Shown: positions 7,574 through 16,028, counted from the stretch's first letter. The stretch: 27,614 bases of DNA from Clostridia bacterium (GCA_900762945.1 CAAFIN010000339.1:1-27614); one strand, 5' to 3'. A program made the numbers and translations. Notes: a model not told the origin generated them from the sequence alone.

Positions 7574-9334
7574 TCAGTCAAGTATCAGTCGACCGAATCC
7601 GTCGATACCGGGCGCAACGGTCTTTACGCCGTGCGCGATCGCCGCGTTGTAAGCGTCGGTTATCGCCTGCGCCTTGTATGTCGAATTCATCGTTCCGACG
7701 TAGGCGTTCCACGCGTCGCTATAAGCGGCATTGTAATTGCGGAACGATCCCCACCACTCGCTCGGTTTTTTGGAAAAATCGGGTTGAACGCAGGTAAACG
7801 CGGTATTTCTTTCCATAAGCGTGAACTCGCTGATCATCTTGTCGCACAGTCCGTCAAAATGCTCGGTATAGATGTCATCAGTCAGCATGTAATAATCCGG
7901 ATAGCGGTTGTAGATCTTGGCGTTTTCCATAGCCGCGATCACTTTGTCGCTGTTGGTTTGCAGTTCGTTGTAATATCCCGCAGTAATATTTGTAAACAGT
8001 CGCAGTCCGCTGAAAGTATCCACGCCGTCCAGCGTCTTATAGATTCCGTGCCGTTCGTCCTCGAAACCGAGCAGCGATTCGCGGCGCGTGCCGTTCTCGT
8101 CCGTCACGGTCTTATAATGCACGCCCTCGATACCGTAAGTAAGCAGGTCTACCGCTTCGTCGCCGAGGATCCAGTCCATGAATTTCAACGCGTCGTTGCG
8201 CTTGCTTTCGGACAGCGAGGAACTGATGCATACCGAAGTCCAGAAGTTCGGGTGCCCCTGAATACCGTAACTGCCGTCCTCGCCCGCGGGCGGAGCGAAC
8301 ATGACGATATTCTCCGCGGCTTCCGCGTAAGTCCAGTTCTTCTGCGTGACGAAGTAGGAAAGCACGGTGTTCAGCATGACCTGATTTTCGATAATGCCCA
8401 CGTTGCCGTTGCCGAACGCCGCAATCTTGTTGTTGCTTTCGTTCGTAACCCAACTGGGGTCCATATATCCGTTTGCGAGCATGCTGTTGATTACGCTGAC
8501 GGAGTACTTGTTGCCCTCGCTTATGCCGCTGAACTCGTACTTGCCGTCGCCGTCGTTATCTTCCATCACGCGATATCCGCCGCCCGCGACGTACAGCCAG
8601 TTGTCGGAATACATGTCCTTGGACGAAGTATAGCCGTAAGTCGTGGTGTTCGGGTCGTTGTCGGGGTCGTAAATGCTGAACGCGCGGCACACGCGGTAAA
8701 ACTCCATAAGGTCTTTGGGAATACCGAACTTGTACTCTTCGTAAATCTCGTCCGTCATGTCCGCTTCCGAAGCGATAACGCCGTCGGCTACGAGTATGGA
8801 CGCGAGTTTCGCGTTGAGATTGTCCAGCCAGTCCTTGCGGATAAACATCGTATGTTCCTGCGTCCAGGTCGTGGGGATCATATACATTTTTCCGCCCATA
8901 AAGTCGATATTGCTCTTCAAAAACTCGTACTTGCTAAGATGCTTGTAAATATTCGGGTACTGCGTTTCCGAAACGTAGTCGGAAATAGGCAGAATCGCGC
9001 CGGCTGCAATCATTTTCTTGAACAGCACGGGCTTTTCCGCGGTGCGCGAAATGAACAGATCGGGAAGTTCTCCGGTATTGAAGTACTGCTGAAGTTTGGT
9101 TTCCGCCTGTCCTCCGCCCGCCGTAAGGCAGGTAAAGTCCACGCCGCAAACTTCCATATACTTTTTATAGAGGTCGGACTTGCGTTTTATAGCGGTGTTC
9201 ACGCCGCTGAGATCGGAATAAAACAGCGTGAGCTTGCCGTCGTTGTCGGTACTTCCGCCGCAACCGGCGAAAACGCCGAAACAGCAGCACAGCGTGAGCA
9301 CCAGTGCAATAAATTTTACCATGAGTTTTTTCAT
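7574..9334 (-). CDS. Extracellular solute-binding lipoprotein of a sugar ABC importer
   Basis: 586 aa with lipobox VFAGC (Cys25) followed by a glycine/serine linker, then a family-1-type substrate-binding fold. The region around KLQQYFNTGELPDLFISR (about residues 83-100) is typical of the LplA/YtcQ-type oligosaccharide-binding group, which at about 500-600 aa is larger than MalE. It lies 15 bp after the second permease gene in the same operon, with a strong AAGGAGA site 7 bp before its ATG. It should bind the oligosaccharide released outside the cell and pass it to the two permeases. The ligand cannot be read from sequence. The unrelated long open frame antisense to it is not a gene. Confidence 0.92.
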   Translation of the reverse strand: MKKLMVKFIALVLTLCCCFGVFAGCGGSTDNDGKLTLFYSDLSGVNTAIKRKSDLYKKYMEVCGVDFTCLTAGGGQAETKLQQYFNTGELPDLFISRTAEKPVLFKKMIAAGAILPISDYVSETQYPNIYKHLSKYEFLKSNIDFMGGKMYMIPTTWTQEHTMFIRKDWLDNLNAKLASILVADGVIASEADMTDEIYEEYKFGIPKDLMEFYRVCRAFSIYDPDNDPNTTTYGYTSSKDMYSDNWLYVAGGGYRVMEDNDGDGKYEFSGISEGNKYSVSVINSMLANGYMDPSWVTNESNNKIAAFGNGNVGIIENQVMLNTVLSYFVTQKNWTYAEAAENIVMFAPPAGEDGSYGIQGHPNFWTSVCISSSLSESKRNDALKFMDWILGDEAVDLLTYGIEGVHYKTVTDENGTRRESLLGFEDERHGIYKTLDGVDTFSGLRLFTNITAGYYNELQTNSDKVIAAMENAKIYNRYPDYYMLTDDIYTEHFDGLCDKMISEFTLMERNTAFTCVQPDFSKKPSEWWGSFRNYNAAYSDAWNAYVGTMNSTYKAQAITDAYNAAIAHGVKTVAPGIDGFGRLILD

Positions 9335-9349
9335 ATAGATTCTCCTTTT

Positions 9350-10279
9350 CTAGGATTTGATCGCGCCCAGCATAACGCCTTGCACGAAGTATTTCTGAAG
9401 CGCGACGTACACGACGACTATGGGGAACAGCGAAATAACTATAATCGCGCCGTTGCGTCCGTCGGAAAAGACCTTGGTCATATCGATTATGCCCGCCTGC
9501 ACATTGTCGACCGAAGCGGACAAAGCGATCTTGACCTGATTTGCGAGCGGGTACATGTTTTCGTTCGTCAGCAGTACCATCGGCCAGTACCAGTCGTTCC
9601 ACTTGCCCACAAGCGTAAACACCGCTATCGTCGCAAGTCCCGCCTTAGAGAGCGGAATTACGAACTGAAACAAACAGCGGAAATCGTCGCAACCGTCCAT
9701 TTTACATGATTCAAGCACTTCTTTGGGCACTTGCGCAAAGAAGTTGCGAAGCAGGATCATATTGAACGCGGAAATGCCGAACGGAAGTATCAGTCCGAGA
9801 TAGTTGTTCGTAAGGTGAAGCGAACGCAGCGTAAGTACCGTGGGAATCAGCCCACCGCCGAAAAACATGGTTATGAGCAGCAGCGTGAAGAAAACTCTTC
9901 TGCCCGGCAGGTCCTTTTTCATGAGGACGTACGCCCCCAGCGACATTATTATCAGCGAATACAGCGTACCCACCGCGGTAAGCACCACCGAAATCACGAA
10001 CGAGCGTCCGATCGCGTCCTGAAACAGTATCAGCTTGTACATTTCGATATTGAAATGTCGTGGCAGAACTATGAACCGCGATGCGAGGAAGTCGTCGCGC
10101 GACGATACCGACAGCATGACTTCGTACACCAGCGGAAACAGACACAATGCGGTGAAAATCGCCAGAAAAACGTAGATCAGCGCTTTCCACACGGTGAGCG
10201 GGTTTTTATTCAGTTTATTCGGGGTTTTGCGCCATTCGATTTTAGTCGGCGCGCCCTGATAGGTTTTTACTTCGTTCAT
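9350..10279 (-). CDS. Carbohydrate ABC transporter permease, MalG/YtcP-like
   Basis: 309 aa with about six hydrophobic spans (beginning near residues 33, 95, 131, 160, 208 and 270). The cytoplasmic EAA-type loop that docks the ATPase is visible at about 187-218: EVLESCKMDGCDDFRCLF then a run ending in VIPL. The conserved Gly (G196) of this loop is kept, but the usual Glu-Ala-Ala reads Glu-Ser-Cys. It is the second membrane subunit of a CUT1-type importer. Its ATG overlaps the stop of the first permease by 4 bp (ATGA), and GAGGTGG lies just before it, so the two are translationally coupled. No ATPase gene is in the window; CUT1 systems of this kind usually share one encoded elsewhere (MsmX-type). 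Confidence 0.93.
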   Translation of the reverse strand: MNEVKTYQGAPTKIEWRKTPNKLNKNPLTVWKALIYVFLAIFTALCLFPLVYEVMLSVSSRDDFLASRFIVLPRHFNIEMYKLILFQDAIGRSFVISVVLTAVGTLYSLIIMSLGAYVLMKKDLPGRRVFFTLLLITMFFGGGLIPTVLTLRSLHLTNNYLGLILPFGISAFNMILLRNFFAQVPKEVLESCKMDGCDDFRCLFQFVIPLSKAGLATIAVFTLVGKWNDWYWPMVLLTNENMYPLANQVKIALSASVDNVQAGIIDMTKVFSDGRNGAIIVISLFPIVVVYVALQKYFVQGVMLGAIKS

Positions 10280-11220
10280 TCCGCCACCTCGTACATTCCG
10301 TAACCGTTGATTTTCTTTACGATCGTGTTTGCCGTAAGCAGGAGTATAAAGTTAATGACCGACTTGAACAGACCTATCGCCGTGCCGCGCTCGTAGTGAC
10401 CTTCCTCAAAGCCGGTGCGCATCACCAGCGTATCGATGACGTCGGCTACCGAGTACACGGTCGGGTTATAGAGGTTGTATATCGCGTCGAAGTTCGCGTT
10501 CAGGATATTGCCGACCTGCATGGTGAACATAATGAGAATTATGGGCGCAATGGACGGAAGAGTAATGTGCCGCGCCATTCCCCAACGCTTGCACCCGTCG
10601 ATCGCTGCCGCTTCATACAGCGTGGGATCGATATTCGTTATGCCTGCGGTGTAAATGATAGTTCCCCACCCTGCGTCCTTTATTATACACGAGATTATCA
10701 GCACCGGGTAAAAGAGTTTTTCGTTCGCGAGGAACTCCACTCTCGGCAACCCCATCGTAGCCAGCACGTTGTTGATCGTGCCCGTTGAATAGTTCAATAG
10801 CGAGCCGAGTATACCCGCAAGTATTACCCACGAAATAAAATTCGGGAAGTAAATACACGTCTGAATAAATTTTTTATAAGGTTTGTTCGTCACTTCGTTG
10901 AGAAGCAGCGCGAGAATTATCGGCGCCGGAAAGCAAAACAACAGCGTGAGCAAACTGATGATTATCGTGTTGCGGAACGCGCGAAAAAAGTCAGGCAGAG
11001 CGAATATCGCCTGAAAATGTTTCAATCCTACCCACTCGCTGCCCCAGATACCTTTATTCGGCAAATAATCCTTGAACGCAAGCACTATGCCGTACATCGG
11101 ATAATAAGAAAACACCAGCAACAGCACGAGCACCGGCAGCATCATTATATACACCTGCTTGTTTTGCAAGATACGCGTTTTCAGACTTTTTTTATTCGTT
11201 TTCGTTGCTTTCGTTGTCAT
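10276..11220 (-). CDS. Carbohydrate ABC transporter permease, MalF/LplB-like
   Basis: 314 aa, about six membrane spans starting near residues 24, 84, 124, 170, 222 and 282. It carries the canonical EAA loop YEAAAIDGCKRWGMARHITL (202-221). The N-terminal segment after the basic tail, with FSYYPMYGIVLAFKDY (37-52), is typical of LplB-type permeases. It pairs with the 9350-10279 protein to form the membrane channel of the importer. Its ATG overlaps the AraC-family regulator stop by 4 bp, with GGAG about 8 bp upstream. Confidence 0.94.
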   Translation of the reverse strand: MTTKATKTNKKSLKTRILQNKQVYIMMLPVLVLLLVFSYYPMYGIVLAFKDYLPNKGIWGSEWVGLKHFQAIFALPDFFRAFRNTIIISLLTLLFCFPAPIILALLLNEVTNKPYKKFIQTCIYFPNFISWVILAGILGSLLNYSTGTINNVLATMGLPRVEFLANEKLFYPVLIISCIIKDAGWGTIIYTAGITNIDPTLYEAAAIDGCKRWGMARHITLPSIAPIILIMFTMQVGNILNANFDAIYNLYNPTVYSVADVIDTLVMRTGFEEGHYERGTAIGLFKSVINFILLLTANTIVKKINGYGMYEVAE

Positions 11221-12128
11221 TTTTTCACTCCAAAACCGACGTCGGGCGTAAGTTTCTCTGCGGTAAATTCTTCTTTAGGATTGACTCGCGAGTAGTTTTC
11301 GCGATACTCGCTGGCGGTACAACCCGCGTTTTCCTTGAAAACTCTCGCAAAGTATTTCGGATCGGCAAACCCGCAAAGTCCCGCGATTTCGGAAATCGGC
11401 TTGACCGTCTGAGCGAGATAATCGCAAGCGTTCTTGATGCGTATCTGCGTAATGTATTTTTTCGGCGAGATCTTTTTATCGCGCTTGAAAATACGATTTA
11501 TGTAACTCAGACTCAGGTTCAGGTTTTTGCATACGTCGTCCACGGTAAAGTGCGAATTCATGTACGAGCACCCCACGAGGATTTCTATCTGGTTGACGTA
11601 GTGTCCCGCATTGTAGTCGTCCTCGTGGAATATGCCCGTTTTGAGCTTGTCGAAAAGAAGATAAAACAGTCCCAGCCGTTCGTAGTCAGCCGAGGGGCGC
11701 TCGAGGTAACTTTTGTTTATCCTGCCGAACAGGTCGGTTACGGCGCTCCGGTCGCCATTGAAACGCACGCAAACGTTGTCCGCCGACAGATTGAGTTCGC
11801 GCGTCATGTCGTAAGCCGACTGCCCGGCGATCACTATCCAGTAGTAGCGGAACGGGTTATGCTTGTCCGCCTCATAGCGCATTTCCTCCACCGGCGGAAC
11901 GATGAACAAATCGCCCGTTTCCACCGGATATTCGCCGCCGCGATAGTAAACCTTACCCCTTCCGCTGTAAATGTAATGCAGCGAGATATAGTATCGGCGA
12001 TCGTTTTTTGCAACTTCCACCGTCTTGAACGGCGAACACTCCTCTTTGCAGCACTCGATAATCATCGGCCGCGAAAAGTTGCACAGCGGCGTGAAGTAAT
12101 CCGGAACTCGTTTGTTCTCTTCTTTCAT
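11217..12128 (-). CDS. AraC-family transcriptional regulator
   Basis: 303 aa. The N-terminal part (about 10-115) looks like an AraC-type cupin sensor, with YYISLHYIYSGRGKVYYRGG and ETGDLFIVPP. The C-terminal part (about 180-280) holds two helix-turn-helix motifs: FTVDDVCKNLNLSLSYINRIF (194-214) and the more conserved ISEIAGLCGFADPKYFARVFK (245-265). It probably senses a mono- or oligosaccharide and activates this operon. Its gene sits between the large lipoprotein and the permeases, so it is likely autoregulated. I chose the ATG at 12128, with GGAGA 5 bp upstream, over the ATG at 12167, which lacks a ribosome site and would overlap the upstream gene by 11 bp. Direct repeats at 16029-16057 are a candidate binding site. 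Confidence 0.92.
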   Translation of the reverse strand: MKEENKRVPDYFTPLCNFSRPMIIECCKEECSPFKTVEVAKNDRRYYISLHYIYSGRGKVYYRGGEYPVETGDLFIVPPVEEMRYEADKHNPFRYYWIVIAGQSAYDMTRELNLSADNVCVRFNGDRSAVTDLFGRINKSYLERPSADYERLGLFYLLFDKLKTGIFHEDDYNAGHYVNQIEILVGCSYMNSHFTVDDVCKNLNLSLSYINRIFKRDKKISPKKYITQIRIKNACDYLAQTVKPISEIAGLCGFADPKYFARVFKENAGCTASEYRENYSRVNPKEEFTAEKLTPDVGFGVKK

Positions 12129-12156
12129 TCGTTTCTCCGAAAATTCGTTTTCTTTC

Positions 12157-15100
12157 CTATTCGGCAAGCGCCGCTTCGATTTCCGCCGCCGCTTCGCCCG
12201 CGTTTACCGAGAACGAAATATTGCTTACCGAAACTGTCGAGTCGTCGTTTTCGTATTTGTAATCGAACGCCACGAACCCGATTCGCTTTTCGGCGGTATT
12301 CAGAAACTCCGCGCCGGAAATATTGCCCTTGCCGTGGCTCTCTAACGGAAGCGTATATGCGGTGTCGGTCGTGATTTTGACGAACTTACCGTTGATGCCG
12401 ACGTACATGACTCCCTGATTGAACACGACTTTCATCGTGTAAGTCCACGGTTTCACGCCGGTCGGGTTCCAGTCGAGGTCGGTCGCGTAATCGAGGTCGT
12501 TGCGATTATCCCAGAAATCAGTGCCCTTGCGCACACAGATCTTGACTTTGCCGCCGTTGTTAAACGCAAAAATTCTGTACTGCACTCCGCCTATTTTCAG
12601 CGCGAGTCCCGAACTCGTTTCGCCGTCCAGCCAGGTGTAATCGGCAGTCACTACGAAGTCCGCGACCGAAATCCCGCCGAAGTATACGGCTTGATTGTCG
12701 GCGGTGAACTCGTACGCGCCGACCGCCTGCCCGCTTTCGAACTTCATCGTCGTGAATTCGAGCGCGGTATCGATCGTGACGTTCTCGTCCCCGATCGTAA
12801 CTTCGGTTTCCGCGTCCGCAAATCTCGCGCTGGTCAGCACGATCGTGTGCGTGCCGGGCGTAAGCGGTATCGAGAAAGCGCCGTTCCCCGCCGTGCCGAG
12901 CGCTCCGCTCTGTTTTTCCTTGACCGAAACGATATCGCCGTCCGAGTACAGTCCGCTCGCGTAGGTATAAGTTCCGCTCGCGATATACGCGTAAGTCACG
13001 GTAACGGTCACTTCGCCCGAAGCGGTCGCGGTGAACTCGTACACGCCCGCCGTCGTAGGTTTCAGCATTTCGCCGTTATAGGTCACGGTCGCTATCGCCG
13101 CTTCCGTCAGCCCCGACAGCGTAAGCGTCGCTTTGCCGCCCTTAAGAACCTTGGTTTCGCTGAGCGCGGCGGTTACTTTTTCGTCCGCGCAAACGACCGA
13201 AAGCGTATAGTAGCAGTCGTCGACCGTCGCTTCCGTCGCCTTGCCGTAGCGAATACCGCTTATCGGGAAGCCGCTTTCGCTCGAGCCGTTGGCGAACAAG
13301 CCGAAGGTCTTTATCGTTTCGCCGTTCCACACCGAAGCCGCGCCGAAATCGGCGTTATTCACCGCGACGGTATGCGGGGTTTCGGCGGTAATTTTCGTCC
13401 ACACGCCGTTAAGTCCGACGTACAGCGCGCCGCCGTACGCCGCGACGGACAATTTGCACTCGACGGTGAACGGAATATCGGTCGCGTAGTCGCGATCGCT
13501 TCTGTCGTTCCAGTCCGTGCCTCGCGTGATTCTCAACTTGAAATTATGCGTTTCCTGATTTTCGAACGCGAGGATTTTGACGGGGCTTACGTCCGCGCCC
13601 GAGTAGTAATACACGCCGCCGGTAGACTCGCCGTTGTCCATGCGTTTTACGACCGCTTCGGCGTAGAAATTCGTTTCTTTCATGCCGGCGAACGCCTTGT
13701 ACTCGCCGCTTACGAGCGTAGCCGCGCCGTTCTCGATCTTCGTTCCGTCCTCGAACCTGCGGGTGGTGAAAGTCAGCGCCGCGGACAAGGTAACGTCCTC
13801 GCCGTTCACCGTCGCTTCGGTTTCGATCTCGGCGTAACGCGAACTTGCCAGCACGAGCGTGTGCGTGCCGTCGACGAGCGGGATAGAGAACGCGCCGTTC
13901 TCCGCCGTGCCGAGCGCTCCGCTAGACTTCTCTTTGATCGTCACGATATCGCCGTCAGAGTACAGCCCGCTCGCGTAAGTATAAGTTCCGCTGACGGTAT
14001 GCGCGTAAATCACGGTGACGGTTACCACGCCCGAAGCGGTGGCGGTAAACTCGTACACGCCCGCCGTCGTAGGTTTCAGCGTTTTGCCGTCGTACTCGAC
14101 TTCGGGTATCGCCGTCGCGGTAAGCCCCGATAGCGTAAGCACCGCTTTGCCGCCTTTAAGCACCTTGGTTTCGTTAAGCGCGGCGGTTACTTTTTCGTCC
14201 GCGCAGGTCGCGGTAAGCGTATAGTAGCAGTCGTCGACCGTCGCTTCCGTCGCCTTACCGTAGCGGACGCCGCTTATCGGATAGCCGACCGCGCTGACGC
14301 CGTTTGCGAGCAAGCCGAACGTCTTGACTTCCTCGTTCCACACCGAAGCGGGATCAAAATCGGTATTGTTCACCACAACGACGTGCGGGGTTTCGGCGGT
14401 TATCGCCGTCCACTTGTCGTTTAATCCGACGTACAGCGATTTTCCGAAGTACGCGACGGAAAGTTTGTACTCCGCCGCGAACGGAATATCCGTCGCGTAG
14501 TCGCGGTCGCTACGGCCGTCCCAGTCCTTGCCACGCGTAAGTCTTATCTTGAAGTTATGCGTCGACTGATCCTCGAACGCGAGAACCTTGACGGGACTGT
14601 CGCTACCGGCGTTGAAGAAAACGCCGCCCACGGTTTCGCCCTCGTCCATGCGTTTCACGGTCGCTTCGACGAAGAAATTCTTCTCTTTCACGCCCGCGAA
14701 CGTCTTGTAATCGCCGTCGGCGAGCGTGGTTGCTCCGCCCGATACGGTCGTGCCGTCGGTGAACGCGAGTTTATCGAAAGTGAATTTATCGGAAATCGCG
14801 ACGTCCGCGTCCGTCACCGTGACGGTGGTTGCGATCTCGCCGAACCGCGCGCTGATAACCTTGAGTTCGTGTTCGCCCGGGGTAAGCCTGAACGAGAATT
14901 CGCCGTCCTTGCCCGCCGTTTCCAAGCCCGTGGTTTCGCTACGGACGATCACTTCGTCGCCGTCCGCGTACAGCCCCGCCGCGTAGTCGTACTCGCCGCT
15001 CACGTTGAACGCACGCGCGAACCTTACTTCTATCGTTCCCGAAACGGTTGCGATAAGTTCGTAAGTATTTTCGCCCGTAGCGGTCAGCGCCCGACCGTTG

Positions 15101-15843
15101 AACGTCACGATCGGCAGGTACGATTCGTCCGCGGGCGTGACGGTGACGGTCACTTTTTCGCCCTTCAGCGCTTCGGTAACGCCGAGCGTAGCCGAGCCGC
15201 CCGCTTCGCAGTCGAGCGAAAGAGTGACGAGACATTCTTTCAGTTGTTCGGCGACGTCCGTGCCGCCCGCGACATTCTCGTGCGTAGAAGTGCCGGTTTC
15301 GGCGTTGCCCACGCCGTACTTTTTCTCTTTTCTCGTAAAGAAATCGAACTCGCCGCTTTTCGTCGCCGCTGTTTTATCGTCGATTTTCAACCAACTGCCG
15401 TCGATCCGAACGTAATAAACGCCGCCCGCGAACACGACTTTGAGGTCGGTCGCGTGGTTCGCGCCCTCGTACTCGACGTCGGTCGCGTACTCGTAAGTCG
15501 CGGTTTCCTCGCCCGATTTACCGACCATATATACGGTCGCGGTTTCGGAATCGACCCGCGCTTTGTCCGCGAAAACGTACGCGCTTCCGTCCTCGGTTTC
15601 GAAATAAACCGCGCCTGCGCGCCTGCCCGCTTCGTCCGAGCGATAGTCAGCGGTTGCGTGCGTTTCCACCCAGAAATCCGCCGAAGCGTCCGCGCTGATC
15701 AGCGCGTAATCCCACGCCGCCGTAAGCGTAACGGTATTGCCGTTCATTATTTTCGAGGGTTGCGGCTTATTATCCCCGCAACCGACTATCGATACCGCCG
15801 CGCACAGCGCGATAAGTACCGTAATAAACCTTAATCGTTTCAT
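12157..15843 (-). CDS. Large repeat lipoprotein (1,228 aa), putative surface glycan-binding protein
   Basis: Lipoprotein with lipobox SIVGC (Cys22). The remainder is an alternating array of beta domains. Four LamG/ConA-like jelly rolls lie at about 35-205, 360-540, 698-878 and 1036-1213, each with a strand like YVGLNDKW or YVGINGKF. Three short Ig-like domains (about 206-279, 540-617, 878-955) and three transthyretin/carboxypeptidase-regulatory-like domains (about 281-357, 619-696, 957-1033, each with Y(T/D)YA(S/A)GLY.DGD) separate them. Residues 360-697 and 698-1035 are near-identical tandem units. I see no catalytic motif, so a binding or adhesin role is inferred. The ATG at 15843 is chosen because it begins the signal peptide and has GGAGGA 7 bp upstream; the open frame runs 60 codons further back through promoter DNA. 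It is the first gene of the ten-gene operon. Confidence 0.8.
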   Translation of the reverse strand: MKRLRFITVLIALCAAVSIVGCGDNKPQPSKIMNGNTVTLTAAWDYALISADASADFWVETHATADYRSDEAGRRAGAVYFETEDGSAYVFADKARVDSETATVYMVGKSGEETATYEYATDVEYEGANHATDLKVVFAGGVYYVRIDGSWLKIDDKTAATKSGEFDFFTRKEKKYGVGNAETGTSTHENVAGGTDVAEQLKECLVTLSLDCEAGGSATLGVTEALKGEKVTVTVTPADESYLPIVTFNGRALTATGENTYELIATVSGTIEVRFARAFNVSGEYDYAAGLYADGDEVIVRSETTGLETAGKDGEFSFRLTPGEHELKVISARFGEIATTVTVTDADVAISDKFTFDKLAFTDGTTVSGGATTLADGDYKTFAGVKEKNFFVEATVKRMDEGETVGGVFFNAGSDSPVKVLAFEDQSTHNFKIRLTRGKDWDGRSDRDYATDIPFAAEYKLSVAYFGKSLYVGLNDKWTAITAETPHVVVVNNTDFDPASVWNEEVKTFGLLANGVSAVGYPISGVRYGKATEATVDDCYYTLTATCADEKVTAALNETKVLKGGKAVLTLSGLTATAIPEVEYDGKTLKPTTAGVYEFTATASGVVTVTVIYAHTVSGTYTYASGLYSDGDIVTIKEKSSGALGTAENGAFSIPLVDGTHTLVLASSRYAEIETEATVNGEDVTLSAALTFTTRRFEDGTKIENGAATLVSGEYKAFAGMKETNFYAEAVVKRMDNGESTGGVYYYSGADVSPVKILAFENQETHNFKLRITRGTDWNDRSDRDYATDIPFTVECKLSVAAYGGALYVGLNGVWTKITAETPHTVAVNNADFGAASVWNGETIKTFGLFANGSSESGFPISGIRYGKATEATVDDCYYTLSVVCADEKVTAALSETKVLKGGKATLTLSGLTEAAIATVTYNGEMLKPTTAGVYEFTATASGEVTVTVTYAYIASGTYTYASGLYSDGDIVSVKEKQSGALGTAGNGAFSIPLTPGTHTIVLTSARFADAETEVTIGDENVTIDTALEFTTMKFESGQAVGAYEFTADNQAVYFGGISVADFVVTADYTWLDGETSSGLALKIGGVQYRIFAFNNGGKVKICVRKGTDFWDNRNDLDYATDLDWNPTGVKPWTYTMKVVFNQGVMYVGINGKFVKITTDTAYTLPLESHGKGNISGAEFLNTAEKRIGFVAFDYKYENDDSTVSVSNISFSVNAGEAAAEIEAALAE
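12739..13752 (-). repeat. Internal tandem repeat unit B, 1,014 bp
   Basis: Encodes residues 698-1035 of the large lipoprotein. It matches unit A at a period of exactly 338 codons; for example, tagcagtcgtcgaccgtcgc recurs at 13210 and 14224. Identity is highest over the shared stretch encoding RYGKATEATVDDCYYTL to GTYTYASGLYSDGDIV. Confidence 0.85.
13753..14766 (-). repeat. Internal tandem repeat unit A, 1,014 bp
   Basis: Encodes residues 360-697 of the large lipoprotein: jelly roll, Ig-like, then transthyretin-like domain. It is near-identical at DNA and protein level to unit B (12739-13752). The domains before (residues 35-359) and after (1036-1213) are related but clearly more diverged, so A/B is the youngest duplication. 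Confidence 0.85.
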
Positions 15844-15863
15844 TTTCTGATCCTCCGCATCAT
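15840..15863 (-). CDS. Putative 7-codon leader ORF (MMRRIRK)
   Basis: On the minus strand an ATG at 15863 opens a 7-codon frame, M-M-R-R-I-R-K, whose TGA overlaps the start codon of the large lipoprotein gene (ATGA). AAAGGAT lies about 7-8 bp before this ATG. The arrangement arises because the ribosome-site/start segment is duplicated at a 20-bp interval (15841-15855 and 15861-15875). It could couple translation of the first operon gene, or be an accidental by-product of the duplication. Confidence 0.3.
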   Translation of the reverse strand: MMRRIRK

Positions 15864-15875
15864 TTTCAGATCCTT
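15841..15875 (-). repeat. Duplicated ribosome-site/start segment, 20-bp period
   Basis: The plus-strand pattern cattttcTgatcct (15841-15854) recurs as cattttcAgatcct (15861-15874). Each copy contains a start codon and a purine-rich ribosome site on the minus strand. Confidence 0.6.
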
Positions 15876-15922
15876 TCGTTTTTTGAAAAATTTTTTCTTG
15901 CGGGCAAGTCCGGATCTGCCCC

Positions 15923-15941
15923 GTAGATATTGATAATCTAC
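15923..15941. promoter_or_regulatory. Candidate operator over the leftward -10
   Basis: Inverted repeat gtagat-N7-atctac (19 bp, 6-bp perfect arms). It covers the proposed leftward -10 (15935-15940), where a bound dimer would block transcription. Confidence 0.4.
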
Positions 15942-15963
15942 ACCAAGAAACAAGGTTTGTCAA
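15935..15963 (-). promoter_or_regulatory. Leftward promoter of the ten-gene operon
   Basis: A perfect -35 TTGACA (15958-15963, minus strand), a 17-bp spacer, and a weak -10 TAGATT (15935-15940, 4 of 6 consensus). The start would lie about 85 bp upstream of the lipoprotein ATG. The strong -35 with weak -10 suits a regulated promoter. Confidence 0.55.
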
Positions 15964-16028
15964 TAAAAACTTTTTTCGCGCGTTCAGATTTTTACACTTA
16001 ACCGATACCGACCTCCACGGCAAATTCG

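Noticed and set aside
7565..9709. 714-codon open frame on the plus strand
   Set aside because: It is antisense to the solute-binding protein and runs on through the gene gap into the permease. The composition is low-complexity Arg/His/Val-rich with no signal or domain. It exists because the real genes avoid TTA, CTA and TCA codons.
12739..14766. CRISPR or mobile-element repeat
   Set aside because: The repeat is long, in frame and within one gene, with no short direct repeats, spacers or transposase; it is a protein-domain duplication.
12691..15834. Plus-strand open frames of 480 and 425 codons
   Set aside because: Both lie antisense to the repeat lipoprotein and mirror its internal repeats; no independent coding evidence.
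15844..16023. 60-codon N-terminal extension of the repeat lipoprotein
   Set aside because: It has no ribosome site, runs through the -35/-10 region, and would bury the signal peptide. The ATG at 15843 has GGAGGA and begins the lipoprotein signal directly.
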